A DNA stretch of 64,000 bases, taken from contig NZ_CP139986.1 of the NCBI RefSeq assembly GCF_034424175.1, positions 3,162,001 to 3,226,000 of the forward strand, given 5' to 3'. The stretch is from Kluyvera intermedia (lineage in GTDB: Bacteria; Pseudomonadota; Gammaproteobacteria; Enterobacterales; Enterobacteriaceae). The translations under genes were made by a program, and so were the position numbers. This document shows positions 41,574 through 49,787 of the stretch, in pieces; positions within the stretch are counted from its first letter, which is position 1, and the number at the start of each line of letters is the position of its first letter. Below the pieces are notes generated by a model. It was not told where the DNA came from, ran no database searches, and saw only the letters and a list, made by a program, of their open reading frames with translations.

Positions 41574-42251
41574 ATGATGTACCGCATTCCCGGCGTGCTT
41601 AATGCGCAGGAGGTTCGTCATCTCATCGATGAACTTAATCAGGCTGATTGGGTAGACGGCAGAGCAACCGTCGGTGCGCAGGGTGCGCAAGTGAAAAACA
41701 ATCAACAGGTGGACACCCGCAGTGAGCGCTACGCAACGCTGCAAGCGCACGTGCTGGCAGCGGTCAATCGTCACTCACTATTCTTTGCCGCCGCGCTACC
41801 AAAAACGATTTCAACGCCGCTGTTTAACCGCTACCAGCAGCAAGAGACTTATGGTTTCCACGTCGATGGCGCTGTGCGTCAGCATCCGCAAAGCGGCTGG
41901 ATGCGTACCGATCTTTCCGCGACGCTGTTTTTATCCGACCCGGAAAGCTATGACGGCGGAGAGTTAACTATCAATGATACTTACGGCCAGCACTCGGTGA
42001 AGCTTCCTGCGGGCGATTTGGTGCTTTACCCTTCGAGCAGCCTACATTGCGTCACACCGGTGACACGAGGCGTGCGGGTGGCATCATTTATGTGGATCCA
42101 ATCGATGATCCGCGATGATAAGCGACGTGCAATGCTGTTTGAGCTTGACGGTAATATTCAGTCTTTAAAAAACCGTCACGGTGAATCGGAAGAGGCGCTG
42201 TCATTGCTTAATCTCTACCACAATCTGCTACGGGAATGGTCAGAGATCTAA
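41574..42251 (+). CDS. ybiX: PKHD-type Fe(II)/2-oxoglutarate hydroxylase YbiX (PiuC)
   Basis: Cytoplasmic dioxygenase of 225 residues, equal to E. coli YbiX. The iron site is built from HVDG (TYGFHVDGAVRQHP) and the later His in SSSLHCVTPVTRG, with Arg in the same segment for 2-oxoglutarate. It is typically iron-regulated and linked to siderophore-receptor genes. The substrate is unknown. AAGGAGAG lies before the ATG, 45 bp after fiu, so it is probably co-transcribed with that broken gene. Confidence 0.95.
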   Translation: MMYRIPGVLNAQEVRHLIDELNQADWVDGRATVGAQGAQVKNNQQVDTRSERYATLQAHVLAAVNRHSLFFAAALPKTISTPLFNRYQQQETYGFHVDGAVRQHPQSGWMRTDLSATLFLSDPESYDGGELTINDTYGQHSVKLPAGDLVLYPSSSLHCVTPVTRGVRVASFMWIQSMIRDDKRRAMLFELDGNIQSLKNRHGESEEALSLLNLYHNLLREWSEI

Positions 42252-42709
42252 ACACAGCGAATATAACTCAAATTATGTGAAGAAGATGGGCAACTTGAGA
42301 TAAGCGAAGCGGGTGTCCATTCTTCTACTCTCATTTGATAGACAGAAGGGAGATAAAAGTTTACGGTAGCAGACCTAACAAGAATATAGTCCTGTCATTT
42401 ACCCTTAAAACCAGCTTTGATGACAAATCCATACCGTTACATACAGAGTAATCGGTTATCTTTACGAGCATGCTTTTTGATAAATAAAGTGGCAAATTGT
42501 GCCCTCGATAGCCTTCACCTTCCCCGATTCCCGACAAAACCATTCATGTCGTGAATAATTTATTAATAATCAATAAATTAATAATCATTCAAATTATTTG
42601 ATTATGGTAATCAATTCTCTTCGATTTATTCCATCGAATAAAAACGTGATACTTATCACATCGACAGAACATCGTCCCCTGAACAGAATCACCTGCGAGA
42701 GATAAGATT
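42252..42709. other. 458-bp gap between ybiX and mcbA
   Basis: The right third (about 42545-42645) is very AT-rich with repeated AATAAT/ATTAAT blocks, typical of H-NS-prone promoter DNA. The left part shows no convincing gene. A 60-codon open frame on the minus strand lacks a ribosome binding site. A CRP-like site precedes mcbA. Confidence 0.5.
42645..42660 (+). promoter_or_regulatory. CRP-like palindrome upstream of mcbA
   Basis: CGTGATACTTATCACA matches TGTGA-N6-TCACA with one mismatch and contains the symmetric GTGATA-CT-TATCAC. It lies 50 bp before mcbA. It could instead be the site of McbR, which controls mcbA in E. coli. Confidence 0.45.
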
Positions 42710-42970
42710 ATGAAAAACATTAAATATGCTGTTGCTGCTATCGCCCTGTCTACTCTGTCCTTTGGTGCTTTCGCAGCCCAACCGGTCACGTCGACTCAGG
42801 CACAAACAATGAATGAAGTGGGTACCGTATCTGTTGTGGGTGCTAGCACTCTGGATGGTATGGAAGCTCAGCTGGCGCAGAAAGCTGCCGCAGCAGGCGC
42901 GACCGGTTACACCATCACTTCTGCTAACACCTATAACAAAGTTAGCGGTACTGCGGTTATCTACAAATAA
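42710..42970 (+). CDS. mcbA: Periplasmic protein McbA (YhcN/BhsA family)
   Basis: Small secreted protein of 86 residues, equal to E. coli McbA (YbiM). The signal peptide is about 1-22 (YAVAAIALSTLSFGAFAA). The DUF1471 domain shows EVGTVSVVGASTLDGMEAQLAQKA and the C-terminal GTAVIYK. In E. coli it affects colanic acid production and biofilm mucoidy under McbR control. GAGAGATAAG precedes the ATG. The paralogue ybiJ, which neighbours it in E. coli, is not seen here. Confidence 0.93.
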   Translation: MKNIKYAVAAIALSTLSFGAFAAQPVTSTQAQTMNEVGTVSVVGASTLDGMEAQLAQKAAAAGATGYTITSANTYNKVSGTAVIYK

Positions 42971-43051
42971 TCGCCCAACTCTGTTATATCCCGTAGGCCT
43001 GACCTCTTACGGATGCTCCAACCCTCATTGGAAATGTTAATACCCTTTTTT

Positions 43052-43079
43052 GCCTGGCCGCCACGCCGGGCTTTTTTTT
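43052..43079 (+). terminator. mcbA terminator
   Basis: GCCTGGC and GCCGGGC form a 7-bp stem with one T-G pair around CGCCAC, followed by eight T. Confidence 0.85.
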
Positions 43080-43104
43080 GCGTGGAATTTGAGGTAGGGA
43101 GTGT

Positions 43105-43177
43105 TCCCGGTGGCGCTGCGCTTGGCCGGGCTACAAATAGGCACAAAGGTAGCCCGGCCAAGCGCAGCGCCGCCGGG
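43105..43177. repeat. REP pair between mcbA and ybiB
   Basis: CCCGGTGGCGCTGCGCTTGG...GGGCTAC and the inverted GTAGCCCGGCCAAGCGCAGC...CCGGG, same class as the RAYT-flanking units. Confidence 0.88.
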
Positions 43178-43186
43178 TCAGAGCAC

Positions 43187-44155
43187 TTAATATCTCTGCG
43201 CGATACGCGTTAAACCATCTTCAAGCGAACCGACTTCACCTGTTGCCAGCAAACAACAGGCCATCTGCGTTTTCAGCGACTGCGGCACGGGCTCTAAGCC
43301 TGCCACACAACGTTCAATCCAACGCGCCGTCGTTTGCGGATCTTTTGCCGACGGTAACACCGCCGCCTCGTCAGACTGTTCGCTTTGCCGTTCGTGAACC
43401 ACTCGCGCGCCCTGCGCATCAATCAAGGTAATCTGTGGGCAACGCTGCGGATTGGCATACACCTCCCCTTCCGTCCCGTGCATCAACAGGCTACGACCGC
43501 CGATATCGCTAAAGAACTGAGCAACCTTGGTGACATACTCCGGGTGCGACACGCTCGACAGGCGCAGCGCGGCGTCTTCGGCAAACGGTGTGGCGAGTTT
43601 AGCCAGCGAGTGGGCGCTGTTACGCACGCCCAACTGCCAGCGCATCGCCAGCTGTTTTTCTATCGGCGGGCACAACGCATTAACTGGAATATAGACCGGT
43701 TGATGACCGTCGAGCTTCGCTTGCGCTTGCCCGGCGTGAAGCGTTGGTTCAATGCCCATCAGTTCAAAAATGGTTTCCGTTAGCACGCGCGTCGGATCTT
43801 CGCTGACGCCATGTACTACGACCGGAAAACCCAGCTTATGCAGCAGGATCGCTAGTAACGGCGTGAGGTTGGCCTGTTTACGCGCACCGTTGTAGCTCGG
43901 GATAACAATTGGCATCGGCTTGCCTGCCGGCGGCGTCAGGCGAAGGGTTTGTTGCTGCATCGCGTCATAGAAGCCCAGCATCTCCGCTTCGCCTTCGCCC
44001 TTAATACGCATGGAAAGCAGGATGGCCCCCATTTCCAGATCCGGAACGTCTCCTGAAAGCATTCGCGTATATAAGCCGCACGCGGTATCCCGGTCCAGGT
44101 CGCGAGCGTGATTTTTGCCTCGCCCGATCTCTTTAATGATTTTGCGGTAATCCAT
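43187..44155 (-). CDS. ybiB: YbiB, TrpD2-type nucleic-acid-binding protein
   Basis: Protein of 322 residues (E. coli 320) with the anthranilate phosphoribosyltransferase fold but a nucleic-acid-binding role in E. coli. Conserved segments include MDYRKIIKEIGRGKNHARDL, PIVIPSYNGARKQANLTPLL, VVVHGVSEDPTRVLTETIFE and LLMHGTEGEVYANPQRCPQ. ATG 44155 follows AAGGAGT and gives the E. coli start; an upstream start at 44179 does not. It lies 100 bp after dinG on the same strand, with a REP unit between, and may be expressed with it in the SOS response. Confidence 0.93.
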   Translation of the reverse strand: MDYRKIIKEIGRGKNHARDLDRDTACGLYTRMLSGDVPDLEMGAILLSMRIKGEGEAEMLGFYDAMQQQTLRLTPPAGKPMPIVIPSYNGARKQANLTPLLAILLHKLGFPVVVHGVSEDPTRVLTETIFELMGIEPTLHAGQAQAKLDGHQPVYIPVNALCPPIEKQLAMRWQLGVRNSAHSLAKLATPFAEDAALRLSSVSHPEYVTKVAQFFSDIGGRSLLMHGTEGEVYANPQRCPQITLIDAQGARVVHERQSEQSDEAAVLPSAKDPQTTARWIERCVAGLEPVPQSLKTQMACCLLATGEVGSLEDGLTRIAQRY

Positions 44156-44208
44156 GTGCGACTCCTTTTGAATACTCATTCGACAGCAGCATTTTCGCGA
44201 AAAACCCA

Positions 44209-44244
44209 GGTCGCCTGATGGCGGCTTTGCCTTATCAGGCCTAC
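44209..44244. repeat. Single REP unit between dinG and ybiB
   Basis: GTCGCCTGATGGCGGCTTTG...CTTATCAGGCCTAC, E. coli-type REP variant. Confidence 0.75.
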
Positions 44245-44255
44245 TCTCGACCAGG

Positions 44256-46403
44256 CTACCGTTTTTTACGGCGCGGCGTTTTGGCTTTTGGTTTTAATGC
44301 TTTTACTTCCGGCACTTCCGGCCGTTCAATCGGGAAAACCGGTAATGCATTCAGTAAACGCTGACCGTAGTTTTTGGTCAACAACCGTTTATCGTAGATG
44401 ATCACTTCGCCCCAGCAGCTGTGGCTACGAATAAGACGACCTACCTGTTGAATCAGGTTAAACGAGGCGCTCGGTAAACTCTGCACCTCGAAAGGATAGC
44501 GGTTAAGGCTTTTCAACCACTCGCCTTCGGTAATCACCACCGGGCTGTCGATGGGTGGGAAGGCAATTTTATGAATATGCACCTGGCTTAGCAGCTCACC
44601 TTTTAGATCAAGCCCCTCAGCAAAAGATTGTAGCCCAACCAGCACGCTGTACTCGCCGCTCTCCACCCGCTTACGGTGCAGCTCTACCAGCCGGTAGCGA
44701 GGCTGATCGCCTTGTACCAGTAACATCAGGCGCAGGTCGAGAACATGCTCCAGGAAGCGCTGCATCGCGCGTCCGCTGGCAAAGAGCACCAGCATGCCAT
44801 GATGTTTTTTACTCTCAACCTGCTGACGGAAATAGGCCGCCATCTCAGCAATATGCTGCTCTTCGTTATCGATAAGCGGTTCATACTGCATCTGCGGAAT
44901 AATGATTTTACCCTGTTCAACATGATTGAACGGAGAGTCCAGCGCCACAAAGCGGTCGCCCGCTTTCTCTTTCAAGCCGCTCATTTCCTGCAAACGTGAG
45001 AAACTGTTGAGTGAACGTAGGGTCGCTGAGGTCACGACGATATGCGGTACGCTGCGCCACAGTAGACGTTCAAGCTGATCGCTGACGCGAATCCCCACAC
45101 AGTGGAACCAGACATGCATCTGACCATCGCGCATATCACGGGTGGCCCATTTGGTGACCGGCGCGCCCGAAGCCTGGGCCAGCGACGCCAGCCGCCACAG
45201 CTTGCTCTGGGATTCAAACATCCCCAACGCGCGGTTCATCTGCAAAATAATTCGGTGCAGACGCACCACATCGTGGCTGCCGGTTTTTTCGCTAAGATCG
45301 TTTAAAAACAGCTCCGCCAGCCCGCGCAGCATTTCGGTAAGCTTTGCCAGGCGCTGGCAGATTTCCATCACCTCAGTAGGCAACTCCCCCATTGGGAAGC
45401 GATGCTCAGCTTCCTGGGTGGCTGGAAGATACAGGTTGAGAATGTTATTTAGCGAGGCAATAAGCTCGTACAGTTCTTCACTATGGGCGGTCAGCCGTTC
45501 CGGCAATGCCAGCGGCGGCGTGGTTTTCGGGCGGAACTGCTCCATGCAGGTTGCCACCAGCTTGCCAAAAAGATCGAGCTGAAGTCGATACCACGGGGCG
45601 GTAATTTCTGCGCTCATCTCCAGCGCATCGCGGGCGACATCCGGCAGATGATGCCCTTCATCAAGCACCAGCAGCAGGTTTTTCGGCTCTGGCAGTACCG
45701 CTTCACTCTCCATCGCCGCCATCACCAGCGCATGGTTAGCCACCACCACTTCCGCCTCCTGAATCTCACGGCGGGCAACAAAGAACGGGCATTCGCGATA
45801 GTAATGACAGTTACGGTTCAGGCAGCTGGCTTTATCCGTGCTCAGGCGTCGCCACAGGTCGTCATCAATCGCGATATCGGTGTGATCGCGCAGGCCGTCC
45901 CACTTGTAGCTGTCCAGATCGCCTTTTAACTTCGCGCAGCGCTTCTGCTCTTCCTGATTATTCGCTGTCAGTTCATCTTCTAAGAATGCGAGCAGGTCTT
46001 GCTGGTTCGGCTCAGTGCTGGCAAGTGCCGACAGGTTGCGCGTACATACGTAGCGGCCGCGACCAAAGGCTGCGGTAAAGCGTAAATCGGGGATGATTTT
46101 TCGCAGCAGCGGCAGGTCTTTGCTGAAAATCTGATCCTGCAATGCGACGTTGGCGGTGCTCACCACCAGCGTTTTCTGTTCTTCCCGTGCGATAGCGATG
46201 CCGGGAATCAGGTAGGACAAGGTTTTCCCGACACCGGTCGGAGCCTCGATAGCCAGATGCCGCCCCTCTTCCCCGGTCAGCGTTTTCGCGACGTCCGCAA
46301 TCATCTGTCGCTGCGGCGCACGGGGGATAAAGTCGGGGATCTGTTCCTGGAGCGCCTTGTACCAGGCGGCGATTTGCGCTTTTAGCGCAGCGGTCAAAGC
46401 CAT
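44256..46403 (-). CDS. dinG: ATP-dependent DNA helicase DinG
   Basis: 5'-3' helicase of the XPD/Rad3 (SF2) type that unwinds D-loops and R-loops. It has 715 residues (E. coli 716). The Walker A region is IEAPTGVGKTLSYL and the DEAH-like box is LDEGHHLPDVA. Cysteines for the iron-sulfur cluster lie in RYVCTRNL and SCLNRNCHYYRECPF. The C-terminal helicase half has QSFAEGLDLKG and QQVGRLIRS. A LexA-box-like sequence covers its promoter, as expected for a damage-inducible gene. Confidence 0.96.
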   Translation of the reverse strand: MALTAALKAQIAAWYKALQEQIPDFIPRAPQRQMIADVAKTLTGEEGRHLAIEAPTGVGKTLSYLIPGIAIAREEQKTLVVSTANVALQDQIFSKDLPLLRKIIPDLRFTAAFGRGRYVCTRNLSALASTEPNQQDLLAFLEDELTANNQEEQKRCAKLKGDLDSYKWDGLRDHTDIAIDDDLWRRLSTDKASCLNRNCHYYRECPFFVARREIQEAEVVVANHALVMAAMESEAVLPEPKNLLLVLDEGHHLPDVARDALEMSAEITAPWYRLQLDLFGKLVATCMEQFRPKTTPPLALPERLTAHSEELYELIASLNNILNLYLPATQEAEHRFPMGELPTEVMEICQRLAKLTEMLRGLAELFLNDLSEKTGSHDVVRLHRIILQMNRALGMFESQSKLWRLASLAQASGAPVTKWATRDMRDGQMHVWFHCVGIRVSDQLERLLWRSVPHIVVTSATLRSLNSFSRLQEMSGLKEKAGDRFVALDSPFNHVEQGKIIIPQMQYEPLIDNEEQHIAEMAAYFRQQVESKKHHGMLVLFASGRAMQRFLEHVLDLRLMLLVQGDQPRYRLVELHRKRVESGEYSVLVGLQSFAEGLDLKGELLSQVHIHKIAFPPIDSPVVITEGEWLKSLNRYPFEVQSLPSASFNLIQQVGRLIRSHSCWGEVIIYDKRLLTKNYGQRLLNALPVFPIERPEVPEVKALKPKAKTPRRKKR

Positions 46404-46417
46404 GAGAAAACCTGAGA

Positions 46418-46437
46418 TACTGTATAAACAGCCACTA
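46418..46437 (-). promoter_or_regulatory. LexA box upstream of dinG
   Basis: On the minus strand it reads TAGTGGCTGTTTATACAGTA. The right half is perfect (TATACAGTA); the left half is weak, as it also is in the E. coli dinG box as I remember it. It ends 15 bases before the dinG start. Confidence 0.75.
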
Positions 46438-46462
46438 TTGTGACATCTTCTGGCGGTTGCCG

Positions 46463-46493
46463 CAAAAAAGAAAGCCCGGCTTTCGGCCGGGCT
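46463..46493 (-). terminator. rhlE terminator
   Basis: On the minus strand AGCCCGGC and GCCGGGCT form an 8-bp stem with a five-base loop, followed by TTCTTTTTT. Confidence 0.88.
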
Positions 46494-46499
46494 CGCAAT

Positions 46500-47888
46500 T
46501 TACTGTGCTGGGGTAATTCTACGCGGGCGACGCGGTGGACGCGGTTTGTCGCTAGCCGGTTTGCCGTCCGCACTGCGCGGCTTGGCTTTCGGTGCCGCGC
46601 CGTCGGTGCGACGCGGTGACTGCTGACCACGACCGGCGCCTTGACCTTGACCCTGGCCCTGACGACCACGACCGCCGCCGTTGCCGTTGCCGCCATTACC
46701 ACCGCCACGCTGCTGGCGGCCGTTCTGAATCGGCTCAGCCTTGATAGACGGATCCGGCTCATAACCTTCCAGCGCAATGCGCGGGATCTCTTTTTTCAGC
46801 AGACGTTCGATATCACGCAGCAGTTTAATTTCATCCACGCACACCAGAGACAGCGCTTCACCGGTTGCAGCCGCACGACCCGTACGACCGATACGGTGAA
46901 CGTAATCTTCCGGCACGTTTGGCAGCTCGAAGTTCACCACGTGTGGCAGTTCTTCGATATCCAGACCACGAGCGGCGATATCGGTCGCTACCAGCACACG
47001 GATGTCACCGGATTTAAAATCAGCCAGCGCGCGAGTACGAGCACCCTGAGATTTGTTGCCATGGATAGCGGCGCTGCGGATACCGTCTTTATTCAGCTGT
47101 TCAGCCAGGTGGTTAGCACCGTGTTTGGTACGGGTGAACACCAGCACCTGCTGCCAGTTACCTTCGCCAATCATCTGTGACAGCAGTTCGCGTTTACGCT
47201 TTTTGTCGACCATATGAACATGCTGCGTCACCTGCTCGGAAGCGGTATTGCGGCGCGCGACTTCAATTTCCAGCGGGTTGGTCAGCAGTTTTTCAGCCAG
47301 ACCTTTAATGTCGTCGGAGAAGGTCGCAGAGAACAGCAGGTTCTGACGCTTAGCAGGCAGTTTGGTCAACACGCGACGGATGTCGTGGATGAAGCCCATA
47401 TCCAGCATGCGATCTGCTTCATCCAGTACCAGAATCTCAACCTGATCGAGTTTCACGGCATTTTGATGTTCCAGATCCAGCAGACGGCCCGGCGTTGCCA
47501 CCAGCACGTCAACGCCGCTGCGCAGCTTCATCATCTGTGGGTTAATGCTCACACCACCGAAAACCACCAGCGAACGAATGTTCAGATAGCGGCTGTATTC
47601 GCGAACGTTCTCGCCAATCTGTGCGGCTAGCTCACGCGTTGGGGTGAGGATCAGCGCGCGTACCGGGCGACGGCCTTTTACGTGTGGCTCACGAGAGACC
47701 AGCGTTTGCAGCAGCGGCAGGGTAAAGCCTGCCGTTTTACCGGTACCGGTCTGGGCGCTCGCCATCAAGTCACGGCCCTGCAGTACAGCAGGGATCGCCT
47801 GCTTCTGAATGGGGGTGGGTTCCTGGTAACCTTGCTCAGCAACGGCACGCAGAATTTCGGGGTTCAGTCCGAGGGAATCAAAAGACAT
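46500..47888 (-). CDS. rhlE: DEAD-box RNA helicase RhlE
   Basis: ATP-dependent RNA helicase of 462 residues (E. coli 454), linked to ribosome assembly. Helicase motifs in order: Q motif (PTPIQKQAIP), Walker A ASAQTGTGKT, PTRELA, DEAD in VLDEADRMLD, SAT in FSATFS, and HRIGRTGRA. The C-terminal tail after about residue 390 is low-complexity, rich in Gly, Gln, Arg and Asn, ending in a basic Arg/Pro/Lys stretch that probably binds RNA. GGAG lies upstream of the ATG. Divergent from cecR and sharing the CecR palindrome. Confidence 0.96.
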   Translation of the reverse strand: MSFDSLGLNPEILRAVAEQGYQEPTPIQKQAIPAVLQGRDLMASAQTGTGKTAGFTLPLLQTLVSREPHVKGRRPVRALILTPTRELAAQIGENVREYSRYLNIRSLVVFGGVSINPQMMKLRSGVDVLVATPGRLLDLEHQNAVKLDQVEILVLDEADRMLDMGFIHDIRRVLTKLPAKRQNLLFSATFSDDIKGLAEKLLTNPLEIEVARRNTASEQVTQHVHMVDKKRKRELLSQMIGEGNWQQVLVFTRTKHGANHLAEQLNKDGIRSAAIHGNKSQGARTRALADFKSGDIRVLVATDIAARGLDIEELPHVVNFELPNVPEDYVHRIGRTGRAAATGEALSLVCVDEIKLLRDIERLLKKEIPRIALEGYEPDPSIKAEPIQNGRQQRGGGNGGNGNGGGRGRQGQGQGQGAGRGQQSPRRTDGAAPKAKPRSADGKPASDKPRPPRRPRRITPAQ

Positions 47889-48083
47889 ACATACTCCACA
47901 CCCACCCCGACCGCACGCGGTGTAGTTTTCGAGGGGATAAAAAACGAGGGAATGACAAAAACCACAATGTCATGAAGGGGCGGAGTGTAGCAGTTTTTGT
48001 GATACACCGCATAAATTATCCCCTTAACGCTGGAAAACAAGATTATTCACCGGACTGGACAAGATTAAAAACCCAGCATAATC

Positions 48084-48103
48084 TTAATCAATCGATTGAT
48101 TAA
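48084..48103. promoter_or_regulatory. Perfect 20-bp palindrome, likely CecR operator
   Basis: TTAATCAATCGATTGATTAA is a perfect palindrome 15 bp before cecR and in the gap shared with rhlE. In E. coli, CecR (YbiH) controls rhlE and its own operon from this gap, so this is the likely binding site. Confidence 0.8.
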
Positions 48104-48117
48104 TTATTGGTGACGGG

Positions 48118-48792
48118 ATGAATGTAACACCGATAACCAGCAAAGGTGAGCAAGCTAAAAGCCAGCTTATTGCTGCCGGGCTCGCCCAATTTGGTGAGTA
48201 TGGCCTTCACGCCACCACGCGTGATATTGCCGCTGAAGCCGGGCAGAACATTGCCGCCATCACCTACTATTTTGGCTCAAAAGAGGATTTATACCAGGCC
48301 TGCGCGCAGTGGATTGCCGACTTTATCGGTGAGAATTTCCGTCCACACGCCGAAGCAGCCGAACAACTCTTCGCGCAAGTCGAGCCTGACCGGGAAGCGA
48401 TGCGTGCATTAATCCTTCGCGCCTGCCAGAACATGATTTTATTGCTGACCCAGGATGACACGCTCAACCTCAGCAAGTTTATCTCTCGAGAACAGCTGTC
48501 GCCGACTGCCGCCTATCAACGTATCCACGACCAGGTGATTGCCCCGCTGCACGCGCACCTCACCCGGCTAATAGCCGCCTATACTGGCTGTGATGCCAAC
48601 AGTACGCAGATGATCCTCCACACCCACGCGCTGCTGGGTGAAGTACTGGCCTTCCGCCTCGGACGGGAAACCATTTTAATGCGCACCGGCTGGTCACAGT
48701 TTGATGCCGACAAAGCCGAGCAGATTTTCCAGGTCGTGACCTGTCATATCGATTTTATTTTGCAAGGATTAACCCAAAGGAGCCTGAAGTGA
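48118..48792 (+). CDS. cecR: TetR-family regulator CecR (YbiH)
   Basis: Transcriptional repressor of 224 residues (E. coli 223). The TetR helix-turn-helix is in LHATTRDIAAEAGQNIAAITYYFGSKEDLY, with the usual YYFxSKE signature. The C-terminal ligand domain is of the CecR type (LSKFISREQLSPTAAY). In E. coli it affects sensitivity to chloramphenicol and cefoperazone and controls ybhGFSR and rhlE. It overlaps ybhG by one base, so it heads the cecR-ybhGFSR operon. Confidence 0.95.
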   Translation: MNVTPITSKGEQAKSQLIAAGLAQFGEYGLHATTRDIAAEAGQNIAAITYYFGSKEDLYQACAQWIADFIGENFRPHAEAAEQLFAQVEPDREAMRALILRACQNMILLLTQDDTLNLSKFISREQLSPTAAYQRIHDQVIAPLHAHLTRLIAAYTGCDANSTQMILHTHALLGEVLAFRLGRETILMRTGWSQFDADKAEQIFQVVTCHIDFILQGLTQRSLK

Positions 48793-49787
48793 TGAAAAAA
48801 CCGGTTGCCCTTATTCTGGCCGTTGCCGTTCTTGTCGCGCTGATTGGCGGCGGGACGTGGTGGTATCAGAGCTTGCAAAATAACGGTCTGACGCTGTACG
48901 GCAATGTCGACATTCGCACCGTTAATATGAGCTTCCGCGTCGGCGGGCGCCTGCAATCTCTGAACGTCGATGAAGGCGATGCGATAAAACGTGGGCAAAC
49001 GCTGGGGCAACTCGACAAAGCCCCCTATGAAAACGCGTTAATGCAGGCCAAAGCCAACGTTGCCACCGCGCAGGCGCAGTACGACCTGATGATGGCGGGC
49101 TACCGGGCGGAAGAGATCGCTCAGGCCTCCGCCGCCGTGAAACAAGCGCAGGCCGCGTATGATTACGCACAAAGCTTCTTGCAGCGCCAGCAAGGGCTGT
49201 GGAATAGCCGCACCGTTTCGGCAAACGATCTGGCCAACGCTCGCTCCTCACGTGACCAGGCCTTCGCCACGCTGAAATCTGCGCAGGATAAATTAAGTCA
49301 GTACCGCGCCGGTAATCGTCCGCAGGAAATTGCCCAGGCCAAAGCCAACCTGGAACAGGCACAGGCGCAATTGGCCCAGTCCACGCTGGATCTACACGAT
49401 ACGGTGTTAACCGCCCCGTCTGACGGCACATTATTAACCCGCGCCGTTGAGCCGGGCAGTATGCTCAGCGCGGGCAGTACGGTCATGACGCTCTCCCTGA
49501 CGCATCCGGTTTGGGTGCGCGCCTATGTCGATGAGAAGAACCTGAACCAGGTACAGCCGGGGCGTGAAATTCTGCTGTATACCGACGGTCGCCCGGATAA
49601 GCCGTATCACGGCAAGATTGGTTTCGTCTCGCCAACCGCCGAGTTCACGCCGAAAACGGTCGAAACGCCAGACTTGCGTACTGACCTCGTCTACCGTCTG
49701 CGCATTATCGTCACCGATGCCGACGACAGCCTGCGTCAAGGGATGCCGGTCACGCTGAGTTTTAGCGACGAGCCGCGTCATGAGTGA
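48792..49787 (+). CDS. ybhG: HlyD-family membrane-fusion subunit YbhG
   Basis: Periplasmic adaptor subunit of the YbhGFSR ABC exporter, about 331 residues. The N-terminal anchor is PVALILAVAVLVALIGGG. A biotinyl-lipoyl-like region (GGRLQSLNVDEGDAIKRGQ) is split by a long coiled-coil hairpin rich in Ala and Gln (about 80-200), then a beta-barrel region (PSDGTLLTRAVEPG). Start choice: ATG 48792 has AGGAG 9 bases upstream; GTG 48789 is also possible and would match the MM start of E. coli. It overlaps cecR and ybhF. Confidence 0.94.
   Translation: MKKPVALILAVAVLVALIGGGTWWYQSLQNNGLTLYGNVDIRTVNMSFRVGGRLQSLNVDEGDAIKRGQTLGQLDKAPYENALMQAKANVATAQAQYDLMMAGYRAEEIAQASAAVKQAQAAYDYAQSFLQRQQGLWNSRTVSANDLANARSSRDQAFATLKSAQDKLSQYRAGNRPQEIAQAKANLEQAQAQLAQSTLDLHDTVLTAPSDGTLLTRAVEPGSMLSAGSTVMTLSLTHPVWVRAYVDEKNLNQVQPGREILLYTDGRPDKPYHGKIGFVSPTAEFTPKTVETPDLRTDLVYRLRIIVTDADDSLRQGMPVTLSFSDEPRHE

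Noticed and set aside
42361..42543. 60-codon open frame in the ybiX-mcbA gap
   Set aside because: No ribosome binding site, no hydrophobic or other pattern, AT-rich promoter DNA around it.
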